Shown here one piece after another: positions 44,031 through 54,215 of a DNA stretch of 64,000 nt. A model generated the notes under the pieces. The model had not been told where the DNA came from and made no database searches. It was given only the letters and a program-made list of their open reading frames with translations. The first letter of the stretch is position 1, and each line of letters starts with the position of its first letter. The position numbers were made by a program, and so were the translations under genes. Source of the DNA: Clostridium manihotivorum (GTDB lineage: Bacteria; Bacillota; Clostridia; Clostridiales; Clostridiaceae); NCBI RefSeq assembly GCF_004015185.1, contig NZ_CP025746.1, positions 2,249,776 through 2,313,775 of the forward strand, written 5' to 3'.

Positions 44031-45050
44031 ATGAAAGAAAAACTTCTAGAAATCAAGGACAATGCGTTAAAAGTGCTTGAAGATGTGAAAAATAGTAGTG
44101 ATATTGAAAACATTAGAGTTAAAATTCTAGGTAAAAAAGGTGAGTTAACAACAATTTTAAGAGGTATGGGAGGTCTTACTGCTGAAGAGAGACCTATTAT
44201 AGGAAAACTTGCCAATGAAGTAAGAGCAGAGATTGAAAATAGATTAGAGCAAATTTCCAAGGAAATAAAGGATGCAGAGAAAAAGAAAAAGTTAGAAAGT
44301 GAAGTTATAGATATCTCTATGCCAGGAAGAAAAAACTTAATAGGTAAGAGACATCCGCTAGACTTGACTTTAGAGCATATGAAGGAAATATTCATATCCA
44401 TGGGCTTTAGTATAGAGGAAGGTCCAGAAATAGAAAAGGATTATTATAACTTCGAAGCTCTTAATATACCTAAAAATCACCCAGCTAGAAGTGAACAAGA
44501 TACTTTCTATATAAATGATAATCTAGTTTTAAGAACTCAAACTTCTCCAGTACAGATAAGAGTTATGGAGAAACAAAAACCACCTATAAAAATGATATCT
44601 CCAGGTAAAGTATTTAGATCTGATGCTGCTGATGCAACACATTCTCCAATATTTTATCAAATGGAAGGCTTAGTTATAGACAAAGGTATAACTTTTGCTG
44701 ATTTAAAAGGAACTTTAGAGTTATTCGCTAAAAAGATGTTTGGAGAAAATGTTCAAACTAAATTCAGACCTCATCACTTCCCATTTACTGAACCTTCAGC
44801 TGAAATGGATGCTACTTGCTTCGTATGTGGAGGAGAAGGCTGCAGAGTATGTAAGGGTAGTGGTTGGATAGAGCTTTATGGTTGCGGTATGGTTCATCCA
44901 CAAGTACTAAGAAATTGTGGTATTGATCCAGAAGAGTATAGCGGATTTGCTTTCGGTATGGGGGTAGACAGAATGGTTATGCTTAAGTATGGCATTGATG
45001 ATATAAGACAACTATATGAAAGTGACATGAGATTTTTAAATCAGTTTTAG
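44031..45050 (+). CDS. pheS: Phenylalanine-tRNA ligase alpha subunit
   Basis: 339 residues. An N-terminal coiled coil precedes the class II catalytic core: [12 protein letters not shown] and [10 protein letters not shown] (motif 2 region), [17 protein letters not shown] and [18 protein letters not shown] (motif 3). A Cys-rich insert ([12 protein letters not shown]) is usual in Firmicute PheS. Start ATG at 44031 after GGAGG, controlled by the T-box. 12 bp before pheT, with which it forms an alpha2beta2 enzyme. Confidence 0.98.
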   Translation: MKEKLLEIKDNALKVLEDVKNSSDIENIRVKILGKKGELTTILRGMGGLTAEERPIIGKLANEVRAEIENRLEQISKEIKDAEKKKKLESEVIDISMPGRKNLIGKRHPLDLTLEHMKEIFISMGFSIEEGPEIEKDYYNFEALNIPKNHPARSEQDTFYINDNLVLRTQTSPVQIRVMEKQKPPIKMISPGKVFRSDAADATHSPIFYQMEGLVIDKGITFADLKGTLELFAKKMFGENVQTKFRPHHFPFTEPSAEMDATCFVCGGEGCRVCKGSGWIELYGCGMVHPQVLRNCGIDPEEYSGFAFGMGVDRMVMLKYGIDDIRQLYESDMRFLNQF

Positions 45051-45062
45051 GAGGAATTTAAT

Positions 45063-47441
45063 ATGAAAGTACCTTATTTATGGTTAAAAGACTATGTGAA
45101 TATAGATATAGATGCAAAAGAATTGGCTGATAGACTTACTCTATCAGGTTCAAAGGTTGAAGAAGTAATAACTTCCGGGGAAGACATTACTAACGTTGTA
45201 ACTGGAAAGATACTTAAGATAGAACCACATCCAGATGCAGAAAAGTTAGTTATATGTCAAGTTGAAGTAGGTCAAGAAGAACCAGTTCAAATAGTTACTG
45301 GTGCAAAGAACATGAAGGAAAATGATATAGTTCCAGTTGCACTTCATGGCTCAACACTTCCAAATGGCTTGAAGATTAAGAAGGGTAAGCTTAGAGGAGT
45401 TCCTTCAAATGGTATGATGTGTTCAGAAGAAGAGCTTGGTATAGCCGGAGATGAACCAGTTCACGGGCTTATGATACTACCTGAGACTACACCTCTTGGT
45501 AAAGATATAAAGGATGTATTAGGGTTAAACAAGGCTGTAATAGACTTTGAAATAACTTCAAATAGACCTGATTGTCTTAGTGTAGTTGGTATAGCTAGAG
45601 AAACTGCTGCAACACTAGGAATAGAATATAAGACTCCTTCGCTTGATTACAAAGCTACAGGAGAAGGTGATGTGAATCAGCTTGTTAAGGTAGAAGTAAA
45701 AGATTCTCTATGTAAGAGATATATGGCAAGAGCAGTAAAGAACGTTAAGGTAGAAGCTTCACCAGCTTGGATGCAGGAAAGACTTTTAGAGGCTGGTGTA
45801 AGACCTATAAATAATGTTGTAGATATAACTAACTTTGTTATGCTAGAACTTGGCCAGCCAATGCATGCTTATGACAAGAGAGAAGTTAAATCTAATACAA
45901 TAGTTGTTGAGAGAGCAAAAGAGAACGAAAAGTTTATTACTCTTGATGAAATTGAAAGAAATCTAGATACAGAAATTCTTTGTATTAAAGATGGAGGAGA
46001 AACTATAGGCCTCGCAGGCATAATGGGAGGGCTTCAGTCTGGAATAAAAGAAGATACAACTGATATAATTTTTGAAAGTGCTAGCTTTGATGGAACTAAT
46101 ATCCGTGTAAACTCTAAGAAACTTAATCTTAGATCAGAAGCATCTTCAAGATTTGAAAAAGATATAGACCCTAATCTTGCAGCTGTTGCATTAGATAGAG
46201 CTTGCGCTCTAATAAAGGAATTGAAGGTTGGAGAAATAGTTAATGGAACTATAGATATATACAATGATAAAAAAGAACCTCATACAATGAAGGTTAGTGG
46301 AAGCTGGATAAATAAATTCCTAGGTACTACTATTTCAAATGAGGAAATGAAAGAGTATCTTGATAGACTAGAGCTTAAAACAACTATAGAAAATGATGAT
46401 TTAATTATAGCAGTACCAACTTTTAGAATTGATATTGCAATAAAAGAGGATATAGCAGAAGAAGTTGCTAGAATCTATGGTTACAATAAGGTTCCTATGA
46501 CTGTAATAGGTGCTAACTCTCCTAAGGATGCTAAAAACAAGAAGCTTAAATTAGATGATTTAGTTATAAACACTATGATTTCAAGTGGATTAAATCAATC
46601 AATATCTTATTCTTTCGTAAGTCCTAAGGTATTTGATATGATAAACTTACCTCAGGATAGCGACCTTAGAAAAGTTGTAAAGATTAAGAATCCATTAGGT
46701 GAAGACTATAGCATAATGAGAACATCTACACTTCCATCTATGCTTGAATGCCTTGGTAGAAATTACTCAAGAAGCAACGAGTTTGCTAGTCTTTTTGAGC
46801 TTGGTAAGGTATATATTCCTAAGGAAGACGAAAATCAACTTCCTAATGAGAAAAATATACTTACAATTGGACTTTACGGCGATGTAGATTACCTAGATTT
46901 AAAGGGAGTAGTTGAAAATCTTATAGAAGTTTTAGGGGTAAAGAACCCTTCATTCAAGAGACAAAGTGACAATGTAAGCTATCACCCAGGTAAGACTGCT
47001 GACTTATACGTAGGTAAAGAAAGAGTTGGAGTTTTAGGAGAAATTCATCCAGATGTAGCTGATAACTATGGAATAGACACTAGTGTTTATGTAGCTGAGC
47101 TTGATTTAGATGTATTATACTCAAACTCGAATACATTGAAGAAATATAGACCACTACCAAAGTATCCAGCGGTAACAAGAGATATTGCTCTTTTAGTAGA
47201 GGATGCTATACTAGTTCAAGAGATTGAAGAAACTATAAGAAAAGCTGGTGGAAACTTAGTTGAAACTGTAAAACTATTTGATGTATACAAAGGAAAACAA
47301 ATTCCAGAGGGCAAGAAGAGTATAGCTTATGCAATTTCTTATAGAGATGAAAATAAGACATTAACTGATAATGAAGTTAATAAAGTACATGATAAGATAT
47401 TACGTTCTTTAGAATACAAGTTAGGTGCTCAATTAAGATAA
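45063..47441 (+). CDS. pheT: Phenylalanine-tRNA ligase beta subunit
   Basis: 792 residues. In order: an OB-fold tRNA-binding domain ([23 protein letters not shown]), the B3/B4 editing domain (around 210-400), B5 helix-turn-helix region ([14 protein letters not shown]), the catalytic-like core ([10 protein letters not shown]) and a C-terminal anticodon-binding fold ([16 protein letters not shown]). Length is normal. 12 bp after pheS; terminator downstream. Confidence 0.98.
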   Translation: MKVPYLWLKDYVNIDIDAKELADRLTLSGSKVEEVITSGEDITNVVTGKILKIEPHPDAEKLVICQVEVGQEEPVQIVTGAKNMKENDIVPVALHGSTLPNGLKIKKGKLRGVPSNGMMCSEEELGIAGDEPVHGLMILPETTPLGKDIKDVLGLNKAVIDFEITSNRPDCLSVVGIARETAATLGIEYKTPSLDYKATGEGDVNQLVKVEVKDSLCKRYMARAVKNVKVEASPAWMQERLLEAGVRPINNVVDITNFVMLELGQPMHAYDKREVKSNTIVVERAKENEKFITLDEIERNLDTEILCIKDGGETIGLAGIMGGLQSGIKEDTTDIIFESASFDGTNIRVNSKKLNLRSEASSRFEKDIDPNLAAVALDRACALIKELKVGEIVNGTIDIYNDKKEPHTMKVSGSWINKFLGTTISNEEMKEYLDRLELKTTIENDDLIIAVPTFRIDIAIKEDIAEEVARIYGYNKVPMTVIGANSPKDAKNKKLKLDDLVINTMISSGLNQSISYSFVSPKVFDMINLPQDSDLRKVVKIKNPLGEDYSIMRTSTLPSMLECLGRNYSRSNEFASLFELGKVYIPKEDENQLPNEKNILTIGLYGDVDYLDLKGVVENLIEVLGVKNPSFKRQSDNVSYHPGKTADLYVGKERVGVLGEIHPDVADNYGIDTSVYVAELDLDVLYSNSNTLKKYRPLPKYPAVTRDIALLVEDAILVQEIEETIRKAGGNLVETVKLFDVYKGKQIPEGKKSIAYAISYRDENKTLTDNEVNKVHDKILRSLEYKLGAQLR

Positions 47442-47454
47442 TTAATAGTTAAGC

Positions 47455-47488
47455 AAAAAAAAGCTGGTTCAAGTGAACCAGCTTTTTT
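47455..47488. terminator. Terminator after pheT
   Basis: AAAAAAGCTGGTTC pairs with GAACCAGCTTTTTT around AAGT. Confidence 0.92.
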
Positions 47489-47608
47489 GCTAGCTAGCAG
47501 CTACAATAATAATTTAAATATTATTAAAACTATCAAATAAAACTTTGAAATCATAGGCGTATATATGTTAACATAAAGTTAAGAGATTGAATGCTAAGAG
47601 GTGTTAAA

Positions 47609-48340
47609 ATGGCTTCCGTAACTGTAAAGATAAATGGGATTGAATATAATCTAAAAGGAAAAGATGATGAAAAGTATCTAAATTATATTGCAAATTATGT
47701 TGATGACAAGGTAAAAGAGATTCTTGGTAAAAATGTTAAGTTAAGCTCCTTAGCTGCTACAGTTCTCGCTGCTATAAATATATCAGATGAGCTTTTTAAG
47801 GTTAACAATGATTTTAATGATCTATTAGATAACTTTGAAAAAATACAAAAAGAGAATGCTGAATTAAAAGAACAGATGAATAAAATATGTGAAGAAGCTA
47901 ATTTAAGGCAAGAAGAAGAACTAAAATCAGTAAAAGATATAGAAAGCTTAGAAGAAGAAAAAGAGGTTTTAATACAACAAACTTTTACTTTAAAAGAAGA
48001 AAATGATGATTTGAAAATAGCAAACATTAGATATGAAGAAGAAAATAAAAGCTTATTACAAGCCTTAAATACTAAGGAAGAAGAGCTTAGAAATATAGAG
48101 AGTATGCAAAATAATAAAGATACTGAGGATTTATCCGAGCAAATTCTAGAACTTGAGGATGCCTCTAAGAAATTACTAGAGGAGAATAACTCCTTAAGGA
48201 AAACTAATAAGGAAATAAAATTTGAGTTACAAAGTCTTAAATATAAGGTTTTGGATTTAGAGAAAAAGTATTTAGACAGCCAATTCCAATTGGCAACTGA
48301 AAAGAAAAAGAAAGAGGCTTTTCTAAAAGATAAAAAATAG
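47609..48340 (+). CDS. zapA: Cell division protein ZapA with long coiled-coil extension
   Basis: 243 residues. Residues 1-80 are a ZapA domain (VTVKINGIEYNLKGKDDEKYLNYIANYVDDKV), which bundles FtsZ filaments. Residues about 85-240 are a continuous Glu/Lys-rich coiled coil, much longer than in the ~100-residue proteobacterial proteins but seen in clostridia. Start ATG 47609, 7 bp after AGAGGTG, instead of the upstream ATG at 47591. Lies between pheT and a U32 peptidase gene, a common clostridial order. Confidence 0.88.
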   Translation: MASVTVKINGIEYNLKGKDDEKYLNYIANYVDDKVKEILGKNVKLSSLAATVLAAINISDELFKVNNDFNDLLDNFEKIQKENAELKEQMNKICEEANLRQEEELKSVKDIESLEEEKEVLIQQTFTLKEENDDLKIANIRYEEENKSLLQALNTKEEELRNIESMQNNKDTEDLSEQILELEDASKKLLEENNSLRKTNKEIKFELQSLKYKVLDLEKKYLDSQFQLATEKKKKEAFLKDKK

Positions 48341-48369
48341 ATTAACTATATAACACTTACTATACTTGG

Positions 48370-48403
48370 AAACTTACTTGCATGACAAGTAAGTTATTTT
48401 TCT
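48370..48403 (+). terminator. Terminator after zapA
   Basis: AACTTACTTG pairs with CAAGTAAGTT around CATGA, followed by ATTTTTCTG. Confidence 0.88.
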
Positions 48404-48468
48404 GTTATAATATAAAGTATGTTTAAAGTATCGATTTAATAGCGGATATTAAGTTTTAGAATGGTGGT

Positions 48469-48508
48469 TATAGGGTTCTAACTTAAGTTTTCGTAATGGA
48501 ACCCTATA
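48469..48508 (-). repeat. Miniature (40-bp) internally deleted nested palindrome
   Basis: The terminal repeats TATAGGGTTC and GAACCCTATA are perfect. The interior is only the left portion of the family (ACGAAAACTTAAGTTA on the minus strand) joined directly to the right terminal repeat. Its last TATA is shared by the full copy F next to it. Confidence 0.8.
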
Positions 48509-48610
48509 TAGGTATCCAACTTTAACTATTAATTTATACATGCAACACAATCCCTAGAAACTGGAATTTTATAACAAGTATAAATTAAGTTTTCGTAAAG
48601 GATACCTATA
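48507..48610 (-). repeat. Dispersed nested palindrome, copy F (104 bp, inverted)
   Basis: Perfect 11-bp ends TATAGGTATCC (48507-48517) and GGATACCTATA (48600-48610). Read on the minus strand it matches copy A/B: ACGAAAACTTAATTTATAC on the left, CATGTATAAATTAATAGTT on the right. The core CCAGTTTCTAGGGATT is diverged. Located between zapA and the U32 peptidase gene. Confidence 0.9.
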
Positions 48611-48775
48611 GGATATATAAATTATATTTATTGACCTACAACAAAGCATAGATAATATTAAGATGATATTACTCCAATTTGCCGGATATTTTAGAAAAAT
48701 TTCATTATTATCAATATGAAAAAGATAAAATATTAGTTTTCATATGGAGTATATATCTATAGGAGAGATGGACTA

Positions 48776-51136
48776 ATGAATAATATAGAGCTTTTAGCAC
48801 CAGCAGGAAGCAAAGAGAGTTTATACGCTGCAATAAATAAAGGAGCAGATGCGGTATATTTAGGTGGAAGTAAGTTTTCAGCTAGAGCATATGCTTCTAA
48901 TTTTGATGATGTGCAGCTTGAAGAAGTATTGGATTATGCACATTTATATGGTGTTAAGGTTTATATAACTATAAATACATTGATAAAAGAGAATGAGTTA
49001 AAAGAAGCTTTAGATTATATAGATTTTTTATATAGGATAGGTGTAGATGGACTTATAATACAAGATTTAGGTGTGTTTAACGAAGCTAGAAAGAGATATA
49101 AAGATATCGAACTTCATGGATCTACTCAGATGACTGTGCACAATGGAGATGGAGCGCTTTTCTTCAAAGAAAGTGGATTCAAAAGAATTGTACTTTCTAG
49201 AGAGTTATCTTTAAAAGAAATTGAATACATCTCTAAAGAGCTTAACATAGAAACTGAGATTTTTGTGCATGGAGCTTTATGTGTATGCTATTCAGGGCAG
49301 TGCTTGATGAGTAGTATGATTGGAGGAAGAAGCGGCAATAGAGGAAGATGTGCTCAATCCTGCAGGCTTCCATACAATATTATAAGACTGAGCGATGATA
49401 TTAAAAAAGAAGGCTATTTACTAAGTCCAAAGGATATGTGTACAATAGAGGATGTGGAACAAATTGTCAATACAGGTACTTCTTCTCTGAAGATAGAGGG
49501 CAGAATGAAAAGACCTGAGTATGTTGCTGGAGTTGTAGAGTCCTATAGGACTGCGATAGATACTATAGAAGATAAAAACATTAGGTTTAATGTTAAAGAT
49601 TCTAAAGATACCCTTATGCAGTTATTTAATAGAGAAGGTTTTTCTAAAGCCTATCTATATAAAAATGAAGGCAAGGATATGATGGCTTTTAAAAATCCAA
49701 AGAATACTGGTGTATATATTGGTTCTGTTAATAATAAAGGCGAGGTTTTACTTGAAAAGGATGTTATGCTAGGAGATGGTATAAGCAGTGGAAAAGAAGG
49801 TTTTACTATTAGTAAAATACTTCAAGGTAAGAATAGTTTAGATAAGGCGTCAAAGGGAATGGCAGTTAAACTTCTACCTGCTAAGTATAGAAATAACGAT
49901 AAATTATATAAGACTTTAGACGTAGCTCTAATGGAACACTACAAGCCATCTTATGTGAATCCTTATGAAAATAAAATAGAGCTTGAAGCATTTATGATTT
50001 TTAAAGTTGGAGAGCCTTTAAAGGTTAGTCTAGATTATAATGGAAAGTTCTATGAGATTGAAGGTGAAGTAGTTCAAGCTGCAGTTAAGAAGCCTTTATC
50101 TGTTGAGAAAGTTGAAGAGAATATGATGAAGTCCGGAGAGACTCCATATAAGATAAATTCTATCAAGTTTTTAGAGTTCGAAGAGGGTTTTGTACCTGTA
50201 TCAGCTATAAATTCATTAAGAAGACAAATCATAGAAGCTATAGAGGAGAATGAAATTAGTAAGCATAAGAGAAAAGTGGATATTCATGATTTGGGTATTG
50301 CTGATAAAAACAGTAGAACTTCTAAAGAATTTAATGGAGTCTTATACATTGTTAGAACTAAAGAGCAGTTAAAGGCTGTGATTGATAATAATTGTGACAA
50401 CTACGGTATAGATGTATTTGGCAAAAGCTTAAATTCCTTCAAAGAAGAGGATTTGAAAAATATAGATTTATCAAAGGTTTATTTGAAAATTCCTAATATA
50501 ATCAAAGAGGAATATAATTATGTATGTAGTGTCATTGATAAGTATATTGACAGAATAAAAGGAATTATAACTGCTAATGCAGGAATTATATATAGATATA
50601 ATAGAAAAACTAGCATTATCGGAGATTATAAGCTTAATGTGTTTAACAGCAAAGCAGCAGAATTCTATAAGGGATTTATGGATGTAGTTCCAACAAGTGT
50701 TGAGCTAAATAAAGGTGAGATGACTTCTATAACTAAAGGAAGAAAAGCTTCATACCAAGCCTTGATTTATGGAAGAGTGGAGATGATGGTTAGTGAGTAT
50801 TGTCCAATAGGAAGTACCTTCGGACAAAAGACATCAAATAGTAACTGTAATCAAAGCTGTATCAAGGATGATTTTGTTTTAGAAGATAGAATGAAAGAAA
50901 GATTTGTCATGACTACTGATAGATTCTGTAGATCTCATATATATAATAGCGTGCCTATTAACCTTATAGATGAGATAGAAAGAATGGAGCAAGTTGGAAT
51001 AACAAGCTTTAGGGCTGATTTTATTGATGAAGATTATAACGAGGTTAGTCGTATAATATCAATTATTAATAAAGAAGAAAAAGATGATAAAAGTAATAAG
51101 TATACTAAGGGACATTATAAAAGAGGAGTAGAATAA
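48776..51136 (+). CDS. U32-family peptidase-like protein with DUF3656
   Basis: 786 residues. The N-terminal TIM-barrel half (MNNIELLAPAGSKESLYAAINKGADAVYLGG; FVHGALCVCYSGQCLMSSMIGGRSGNRGRCAQSCR) carries the Cys cluster of U32 proteins. The C-terminal half adds DUF3656 and a second Cys group (CPIGSTFGQKTSNSNC, CIKDDFVLEDRM). E. coli RlhA of this architecture is needed for hydroxylation of a 23S rRNA cytidine, so RNA modification is more likely than proteolysis. 12 bp before mutS2. Confidence 0.92.
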   Translation: MNNIELLAPAGSKESLYAAINKGADAVYLGGSKFSARAYASNFDDVQLEEVLDYAHLYGVKVYITINTLIKENELKEALDYIDFLYRIGVDGLIIQDLGVFNEARKRYKDIELHGSTQMTVHNGDGALFFKESGFKRIVLSRELSLKEIEYISKELNIETEIFVHGALCVCYSGQCLMSSMIGGRSGNRGRCAQSCRLPYNIIRLSDDIKKEGYLLSPKDMCTIEDVEQIVNTGTSSLKIEGRMKRPEYVAGVVESYRTAIDTIEDKNIRFNVKDSKDTLMQLFNREGFSKAYLYKNEGKDMMAFKNPKNTGVYIGSVNNKGEVLLEKDVMLGDGISSGKEGFTISKILQGKNSLDKASKGMAVKLLPAKYRNNDKLYKTLDVALMEHYKPSYVNPYENKIELEAFMIFKVGEPLKVSLDYNGKFYEIEGEVVQAAVKKPLSVEKVEENMMKSGETPYKINSIKFLEFEEGFVPVSAINSLRRQIIEAIEENEISKHKRKVDIHDLGIADKNSRTSKEFNGVLYIVRTKEQLKAVIDNNCDNYGIDVFGKSLNSFKEEDLKNIDLSKVYLKIPNIIKEEYNYVCSVIDKYIDRIKGIITANAGIIYRYNRKTSIIGDYKLNVFNSKAAEFYKGFMDVVPTSVELNKGEMTSITKGRKASYQALIYGRVEMMVSEYCPIGSTFGQKTSNSNCNQSCIKDDFVLEDRMKERFVMTTDRFCRSHIYNSVPINLIDEIERMEQVGITSFRADFIDEDYNEVSRIISIINKEEKDDKSNKYTKGHYKRGVE

Positions 51137-51148
51137 AGGAGAAATTTT

Positions 51149-53506
51149 ATGAACGATAAAGCGTTAAGAGTTCTAGAATTTAATAAGGTAAAAGAAGAGA
51201 TAAAAAGATATGCACTTACAGGTGCTTCAAAAGATACTATAGATGAACTAGTTCCATATGACAATATTCATGAAGTAAAGGAACATCTTCAAGAAACTAA
51301 GGAAGCACTATTTCTTCTTATGAAAAAAGGAGCGCCTCCTTTTGAAGGGTTGTATGATGTAAGGGAAGCAGTTACAAGAGCTGAAAAGGGTGGTACATTA
51401 AATCCAGGGCAGCTTTTAAAAATAGGGAACATGGTTAGATGTGCCAGAAGATTCATAGATTTCATAAAAAGAAAAGATGAAGAGGAAGCTTATAATATAT
51501 TAGAAGATATATGCGCTGGGCTTACTCCGATAAGAAAACTGGAGGATTCTATCTTTAATGCTATAATAGGCGAAGAAGAAATATCAGATAAGGCTAGTCA
51601 AACTCTTTATAATATAAGAAGAGCTTTAAAAGAAAGGAATTCCTCAGTTAGAGACAAGGTTAACTCTATAATAAGAGAAAATTCAAAGTTTTTACAGGAT
51701 AACCTCTATACCATGAGAGGAGATAGATATGTAATTCCAGTAAAGTCTGAGCATAAGGGTTCTGTCCCAGGACTTATCCATGATCAAAGTTCCACTGGTG
51801 CCACTTTATTTATAGAGCCAATGAGCTTAGTAAAGATAAATAATGAAATTAAAGAACTTATGCTTAAGGAAAAGGCTGAGATTGAGAGAATACTTCAACA
51901 ATTATCAGGCTATGTTTATGATGAAATTATAGCAGTAAAAAATAATGCTAACATACTAAATGAATTAGATTTTATATTTGCAAAGGCTAAATATGCTAGT
52001 TCCATTGAAGGTATTTGTCCTGCAGTTAATGACAACGGAATAGTGGATTTAGTTCAAGCTAAACACCCGCTTATAGATCCTAAGAAGGTTGTATCTTCTG
52101 ATATTTACTTGGGAAGAGAATTTACAAGCCTTGTTATAACAGGACCTAATACCGGTGGTAAAACAGTAACTTTAAAGACTATTGGGCTTTTGCATGTAAT
52201 GGCTATGAGCGGAATCTTAATACCTGCTAGAGAAAATTCTGCTGTAAGCTTTTTTAGAGAAATTTATGCAGATATAGGTGATGAACAAAGTATAGAACAA
52301 AGTTTATCTACATTTTCTTCTCATATGACAAATATTGTTTCCATAATGGAAGAAGCAGATAATGAATCTCTTATACTATTTGATGAATTAGGAGCAGGAA
52401 CTGATCCAACTGAAGGTGCAGCACTTGCAGTGGCTATTCTAGAAACCCTTAGACATAGAAACTGTAAAATAGTAGCCACTACCCATTACAGTGAGCTTAA
52501 AGGATATGCTTTAAGAACTATGGGAGTAGAAAATGCTTCGGTGGAATTTGATGTAGAAACTTTGAGACCAACCTATAAGCTTTTAATAGGTATACCAGGT
52601 AAATCTAATGCCTTTGAAATTTCTAGAAGGCTTGGACTTGGCAATGACGTAATAGAAAAATCTAAAGAACTTATCTCTAGTGAATCTCTTCAATTTGAAG
52701 ATTTGATACAAAGTCTTCAGGAAAAGAGCATGAAGGCTGAAAGGGATGCCAGAGAAGCTGAGATGCTTAAGCTTGAAGCTAGGAAACTAAGAGAAAAGTA
52801 TGATGTTAAGCTTGAGAATCTAGAAAAAACAAGAGAAAATGCCTTCGGCGAAGCTAGAAGAGAAGCTAAACAAATCCTTAGAGAAGCAAAAGAAGAGGCT
52901 GATCAAATACTTAAGAACATGAGAGAGCTTGAGAGGCTTGGATATGACTCTGATGCAAGAAGAAAGCTAGAAGCGCAGAGAAGTAAGTTAAAAGATAAAT
53001 TAGATAAAACTGAAAGTGTAATAAATAAGGCTGAAAAGGATAATGGTGAGACTATAGAAAATGTTAAGCCTGGAATGGAAGCTTTCTTACCTTCTTTGAA
53101 TCAAAAGGTAGTAATACTTACAATGCCGGATTCTAGAGGTGATGTACAGGTAGAAGCTGGTATAATGAAAATCAATGTTAAATTAAAGGATCTTAGAAAA
53201 TCCAAAGAAACCAAGGAAGTAAAGCAAAAGACCAGAAGAGAGGTAAACTTGAACACCAAGTCTGTTTCTAGCTCAGTAGATCTTAGAGGCTTAGATGCTG
53301 AGGAGGCATGCTATAATGCTGATAAATATCTAGATGAAGCATATCTTGGAGGACTTGGAGAGGTATCTTTAATCCATGGTAAGGGCACAGGAATACTGAG
53401 AAAAAGTATAAATGATATGCTTAAGAATCATCCTCATGTTAAGTCTTACAGATTGGGAGAATATGGAGAGGGTGGAAATGGAGTAACAGTAGTTCAACTT
53501 AAGTAG
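51149..53506 (+). CDS. mutS2: Endonuclease/ATPase MutS2
   Basis: 785 residues. MutS-like core with Walker A GPNTGGKT (332-339), LFDELGAGTDPTEGAALA (Walker B/signature) and ATTHYSELKG. It lacks the mismatch-recognition domain. A long coiled coil follows (about 515-640), then a KOW-like region and a C-terminal Smr nuclease domain (VDLRGLDAEEACYNADKYLD, LIHGKGTGILR). Relatives suppress recombination and split collided ribosomes. Cotranscribed with the U32 gene. Confidence 0.97.
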   Translation: MNDKALRVLEFNKVKEEIKRYALTGASKDTIDELVPYDNIHEVKEHLQETKEALFLLMKKGAPPFEGLYDVREAVTRAEKGGTLNPGQLLKIGNMVRCARRFIDFIKRKDEEEAYNILEDICAGLTPIRKLEDSIFNAIIGEEEISDKASQTLYNIRRALKERNSSVRDKVNSIIRENSKFLQDNLYTMRGDRYVIPVKSEHKGSVPGLIHDQSSTGATLFIEPMSLVKINNEIKELMLKEKAEIERILQQLSGYVYDEIIAVKNNANILNELDFIFAKAKYASSIEGICPAVNDNGIVDLVQAKHPLIDPKKVVSSDIYLGREFTSLVITGPNTGGKTVTLKTIGLLHVMAMSGILIPARENSAVSFFREIYADIGDEQSIEQSLSTFSSHMTNIVSIMEEADNESLILFDELGAGTDPTEGAALAVAILETLRHRNCKIVATTHYSELKGYALRTMGVENASVEFDVETLRPTYKLLIGIPGKSNAFEISRRLGLGNDVIEKSKELISSESLQFEDLIQSLQEKSMKAERDAREAEMLKLEARKLREKYDVKLENLEKTRENAFGEARREAKQILREAKEEADQILKNMRELERLGYDSDARRKLEAQRSKLKDKLDKTESVINKAEKDNGETIENVKPGMEAFLPSLNQKVVILTMPDSRGDVQVEAGIMKINVKLKDLRKSKETKEVKQKTRREVNLNTKSVSSSVDLRGLDAEEACYNADKYLDEAYLGGLGEVSLIHGKGTGILRKSINDMLKNHPHVKSYRLGEYGEGGNGVTVVQLK

Positions 53507-53516
53507 GAGGCTAAGT

Positions 53517-53963
53517 ATGATATTGATAAGTGCATGCTTATGTGGATGCAACTGTAAGTATAATGGCGGAAATAATTACAATGAAAAAATAAAAAGGCTT
53601 TATGATGAAGGGAATGCAATACTTGTTTGCCCGGAAGAAATGTCAGGGCTAAGTACTCCTAGAGAACCTGTGGAAATACAAAATGGTACAGGATTTGACG
53701 TATTGGAAGGAAGAGCTAAAGTTTTATCTGCCCAAGGTACTGATGTTACTGAAAAGTTTATAAATGGAGCAAATAAAATTTTAGATATTGCATTAAAAAA
53801 TAACGTAAAAACGGCAATATTAAAAGCTAAAAGCCCTTCCTGTGGCACTGGGAAAATCTACGATGGTACCTTTACAGGAACTCTCAAAGAAGGAAATGGG
53901 GTAACTGCTGAGCTTTTAAAGGCAAATAAAATTCAAGTGCTCAGTGAAGAAGACTATATATAA
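53517..53963 (+). CDS. DUF523 family protein
   Basis: 148 residues. ISACLCGCNCKYNGGNN at the N-terminus, CPEEMSGLSTPREPVEI and AKSPSCGTGKIYDG are conserved marks of DUF523 (COG1683), a Cys-containing family of unknown function. GGAGG precedes the ATG, 10 bp after mutS2, so it is probably the last gene of U32-mutS2-DUF523. A terminator-hairpin repeat array follows. Confidence 0.9.
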   Translation: MILISACLCGCNCKYNGGNNYNEKIKRLYDEGNAILVCPEEMSGLSTPREPVEIQNGTGFDVLEGRAKVLSAQGTDVTEKFINGANKILDIALKNNVKTAILKAKSPSCGTGKIYDGTFTGTLKEGNGVTAELLKANKIQVLSEEDYI

Positions 53964-53964
53964 A

Positions 53965-54207
53965 TCAGAAAAGGCAGATGCGCAAAAAAAAAATCACTGA
54001 AGAAAATCGCTTCAGTGATTTTTTACTGTAAAGAAAAGCATAAATTTTTATTAGCTAAAACTAACAATTATAGAGGGTATAGAACAGATTGTCAGTATAT
54101 ACAGTAAAAATGAAACTTATTCGCCTGCCAGAATTTCTTCACATACGTTCAGAAAAGGCAGATGCGCAAAAAAATCACTGAAGAAAATCGCTTCAGTGAT
54201 TTTTTTA
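53965..54207. repeat. Second repeat family: tandem array with two terminator hairpins
   Basis: Order: CAGAAAAGGCAGATGCGC, hairpin 1 (ATCACTGAAG/CTTCAGTGAT, 53992-54020), a spacer bounded by TTTTTACTGT and ACAGTAAAAA, the X segment CGCCTGCC ... GGCAGATGCGC (54122-54168), then hairpin 2 with the identical stem (54174-54202). The X segment is identical to that at 29181 over about 50 bp, but the hairpin stems differ between the loci. It separates convergent DUF523 and speA-type genes and should terminate both. Confidence 0.85.
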
Positions 54208-54215
54208 TATAAAGT

